A DNA stretch of 64,000 nt from Ephemerocybe angulata. Its lineage: Eukaryota > Basidiomycota > Agaricomycetes > Agaricales > Psathyrellaceae. How positions within the stretch are numbered: position 1 is the stretch's first letter; every line of letters begins with the position of its first letter. The stretch covers positions 434,001-498,000 of the forward strand of contig JAACJK010000064.1 in assembly GCA_013368325.1 (NCBI GenBank). Direction: 5' to 3'. The translations under genes were made by a program, and so were the position numbers. The notes beneath the pieces are model-generated. The model did not search any database and was not told where the DNA came from. It saw nothing but the letters and a program-made list of their open reading frames with translations. Below are positions 62,319 through 64,000 of the stretch, piece after piece.

Positions 62319-63893
62319 TTATAGGTCAGTGTGCTCTAGGGTATGATAGATGGTTTCGCGCACCCCGTTGTTGAATTCATCGGAGTCGAATGTCGATTCT
62401 GAACTATCGCTATCTGAATCGTCATCCTCGTGGTGGGGTTCGTTCTCCTCGTCATTCGCGTAGACCCGCGTAATCTTTGGGAACATGCCACGTCCAGCGT
62501 ACTTGGCGTACGCATCCAGGAATTGTTCCAAGTCCATATCAACGTCGCAGCGGCGAATACGGAGTTCGATGGACTTCAAGAGGTATTCGCGATTTAAGCG
62601 CGGAGAAAGCGTCAGCCAGTCAAGGAAGGTCCTGGTGACGGGGACCTCATCCAAAACCAGGAGCTCCGCAAAACCGAAGGAGGTTTGCACCAAAGAGAAC
62701 AAATGCTGCTCCGTGATATTGAGTGAATGTATCCTGAGGCGTTGTAGCTTCGTTTGGCCGTCGGCGGTTAGGAAAAGGGATCGAAATGCATTTGTTACGT
62801 AAAAGTCCCCGTCGAACTGCCAGCGAAAGCCAAACGCAGCGAAGCTGATGTCGACTTCGGAAAGACATGGCGTTTGTAGGCGCGAGAGAAGATCATCGAG
62901 TGAGTCGGGATTGGCCTGGCGTAGTCGAAGGGTCTTCAACTTGGGAAGGACGAAGAGCCTCTGCTCGAATTCCGGGGGTGCCAATGGGTTGATGGCAAAT
63001 GGCGTCGATTTGTGGTGGAGGGTAAGGGATTCGACATTTATGCAGCACGCGAGAACGGGAAGGATTTTCGTCCCGTCCCAGTTACAACCCAGCACGATGT
63101 TCGTCAAATTGGCGAGGAAGGCTTTCGTAAAAGGAAGTTTCGCCCCTCGGCTGTGCGTTCTGTTTCTCGATGCAGGAAGGTGGAGGTGGAAAGACGATAG
63201 TTGAGGAAGGGCGAGGAATATGGCGTTCGATGGTTCAAAAGTCTCCCACTCGCGAAATACCACAAAGCGAAGCGACCGCAATCGATCCCAGAGCCGAGAG
63301 CCCTCTTCACAATCAATTTCCTTCATCCCCAAAACTAGGCTTCGAAGACACTCTGAGCTGGAGCTGTACATGGAGAGGTGGTCGAGCTTCGGACCCTCCG
63401 TCAGGAACCTCGCCATCGCAAGCGTGGCCAACGGACATCCCCCTAGCTCATATCCATCGTAACAATACGTGTGTTGTGGGGTGAAGATTGCAAGTGATTT
63501 GGACATCGTTCCCGCCCGGCTGAACCAGCGCTCGATGCCTTCGGCCACGCCTTGGGTAAATGACGCTGGCCTAACTTCGAGGGAGGACCAAAGTTGGTGG
63601 GTAACCAGTGCAGCCGCACGCCATGCTTGGCAAACAAGGCAGAGATCGATGAGATGGGCCACGCTTCGTGCGGTCATGGAAAGGCCAGTAGCAAAGCTGA
63701 ATATCTGGCCGAGGATCTCAGGGGGCAGGGATTGCGATGTTCTGGTGTTCGTTTTGACATGAGGTTGCTCCAGATGGATACCGTCCAGACCTTTAAGTAG
63801 GTCGTTTTCGACGTCAAGATCTGAGGCTGGGACTGAAGGTGAGCCCACGACTCTGGGGAGAAGAAAAGGCCCTCTCGAGGCTTGGGGGTCCAT
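62319..63893 (-). CDS. F-box/LRR-like protein
   Basis: Single exon, 524 aa from MDPQASRGPF at 63893; an in-frame ATG at 63962 would add 23 residues. F-box-like SLPPEILGQIFSFATGL with DLCLVCQAWRAAALVTHQLW. LRR-like segments include IVLGCNWDGTKILPVLACCI, the CNWDG signature shared with its neighbours. The C-terminal region is acidic (EEDDDSDSDSSESTFDSDEF). Role inferred as an SCF adaptor. It lies in the opposite orientation to the three F-box genes at 52.9-59.4 kb. Confidence 0.86.
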   Translation of the reverse strand: MDPQASRGPFLLPRVVGSPSVPASDLDVENDLLKGLDGIHLEQPHVKTNTRTSQSLPPEILGQIFSFATGLSMTARSVAHLIDLCLVCQAWRAAALVTHQLWSSLEVRPASFTQGVAEGIERWFSRAGTMSKSLAIFTPQHTYCYDGYELGGCPLATLAMARFLTEGPKLDHLSMYSSSSECLRSLVLGMKEIDCEEGSRLWDRLRSLRFVVFREWETFEPSNAIFLALPQLSSFHLHLPASRNRTHSRGAKLPFTKAFLANLTNIVLGCNWDGTKILPVLACCINVESLTLHHKSTPFAINPLAPPEFEQRLFVLPKLKTLRLRQANPDSLDDLLSRLQTPCLSEVDISFAAFGFRWQFDGDFYVTNAFRSLFLTADGQTKLQRLRIHSLNITEQHLFSLVQTSFGFAELLVLDEVPVTRTFLDWLTLSPRLNREYLLKSIELRIRRCDVDMDLEQFLDAYAKYAGRGMFPKITRVYANDEENEPHHEDDDSDSDSSESTFDSDEFNNGVRETIYHTLEHTDL

Positions 63894-64000
63894 GATGGTT
63901 GGAAACAAGGTGTGTTGATGGCAGGCTGACTCTTGAGGTGCCGCTGCGATGCACATCGACATAAATACCTCATTCGGTACCAGGACAGGGTCTGTTGTCT

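Noticed and set aside
1..64000. Transposons, CRISPR arrays, rRNA genes or a secondary-metabolite cluster
   Set aside because: No transposase, reverse transcriptase, long terminal repeat pair, spaced repeats or rRNA was recognised. The acyltransferases and peroxidase have no synthase, P450 or transporter partners nearby.

Overview
This window looks like nuclear DNA of a mushroom-forming basidiomycete (Agaricomycetes). Nearly every gene is split by short GT-AG introns of about 50-70 nt, genes lie close together on both strands, and conserved single-copy eukaryotic genes sit among expanded fungal families: F-box/LRR-like proteins, wax-synthase-like acyltransferases, GH128, an AA2-type peroxidase and small secreted proteins. 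Exon chains were built by hand from splice signals, reading phase and family conservation. Chains that close in frame over many exons are reliable; single boundaries may be off by a few bases.

Left block (1-11.5 kb, all minus strand): a partial acidic protein runs off the left edge. Then comes a tandem family I do not recognise, about 280-290 aa, with a Cys-Gly-Gly helix segment, a TPLHWV-like motif and a beta-rich C-terminal half. Three copies have complete exon chains (2723-3834, 4658-5756, 10482-11513). One is a pseudogene with a stop and a frameshift (9047-10177), one is a fragment (8246-8497), and two are 5' relics holding little more than exon 1 (near 1.6 and 4.1 kb). Two wax-synthase-like genes, one truncated, lie among them.

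Centre (11.9-42 kb): GET1; an F-box gene with a decayed copy of its own 3' end; a secreted haem peroxidase; another F-box gene; tRNA-Asp(GTC); an NKAP-family SR-rich protein; a secreted DUF6345-like protein; a third F-box gene; a third wax-synthase-like gene; the RNA exonuclease REX1; two proteins of unknown function; and glyoxalase I.

Right (42-64 kb): a Ser/Thr/Ala-rich secreted repeat protein, a GH128 beta-glucanase with a GPI-like tail, ATG3, and a LYAR-type zinc-finger protein with an apparent 8-nt microexon. Three tandem genes for tiny glycine-zipper membrane proteins follow, then four more F-box genes, ERG19 with a GC-AG intron, and two inverted paralogs for a small Cys/Pro-rich secreted protein. 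One of that pair is frameshifted, and their promoters are conserved.

Two layers are therefore interleaved. Housekeeping genes (GET1, NKAP, REX1, GLO1, ATG3, LYAR, ERG19) are stable. The lineage-specific families between them are visibly duplicating and decaying. No transposase, reverse transcriptase, CRISPR array or rRNA was recognised.
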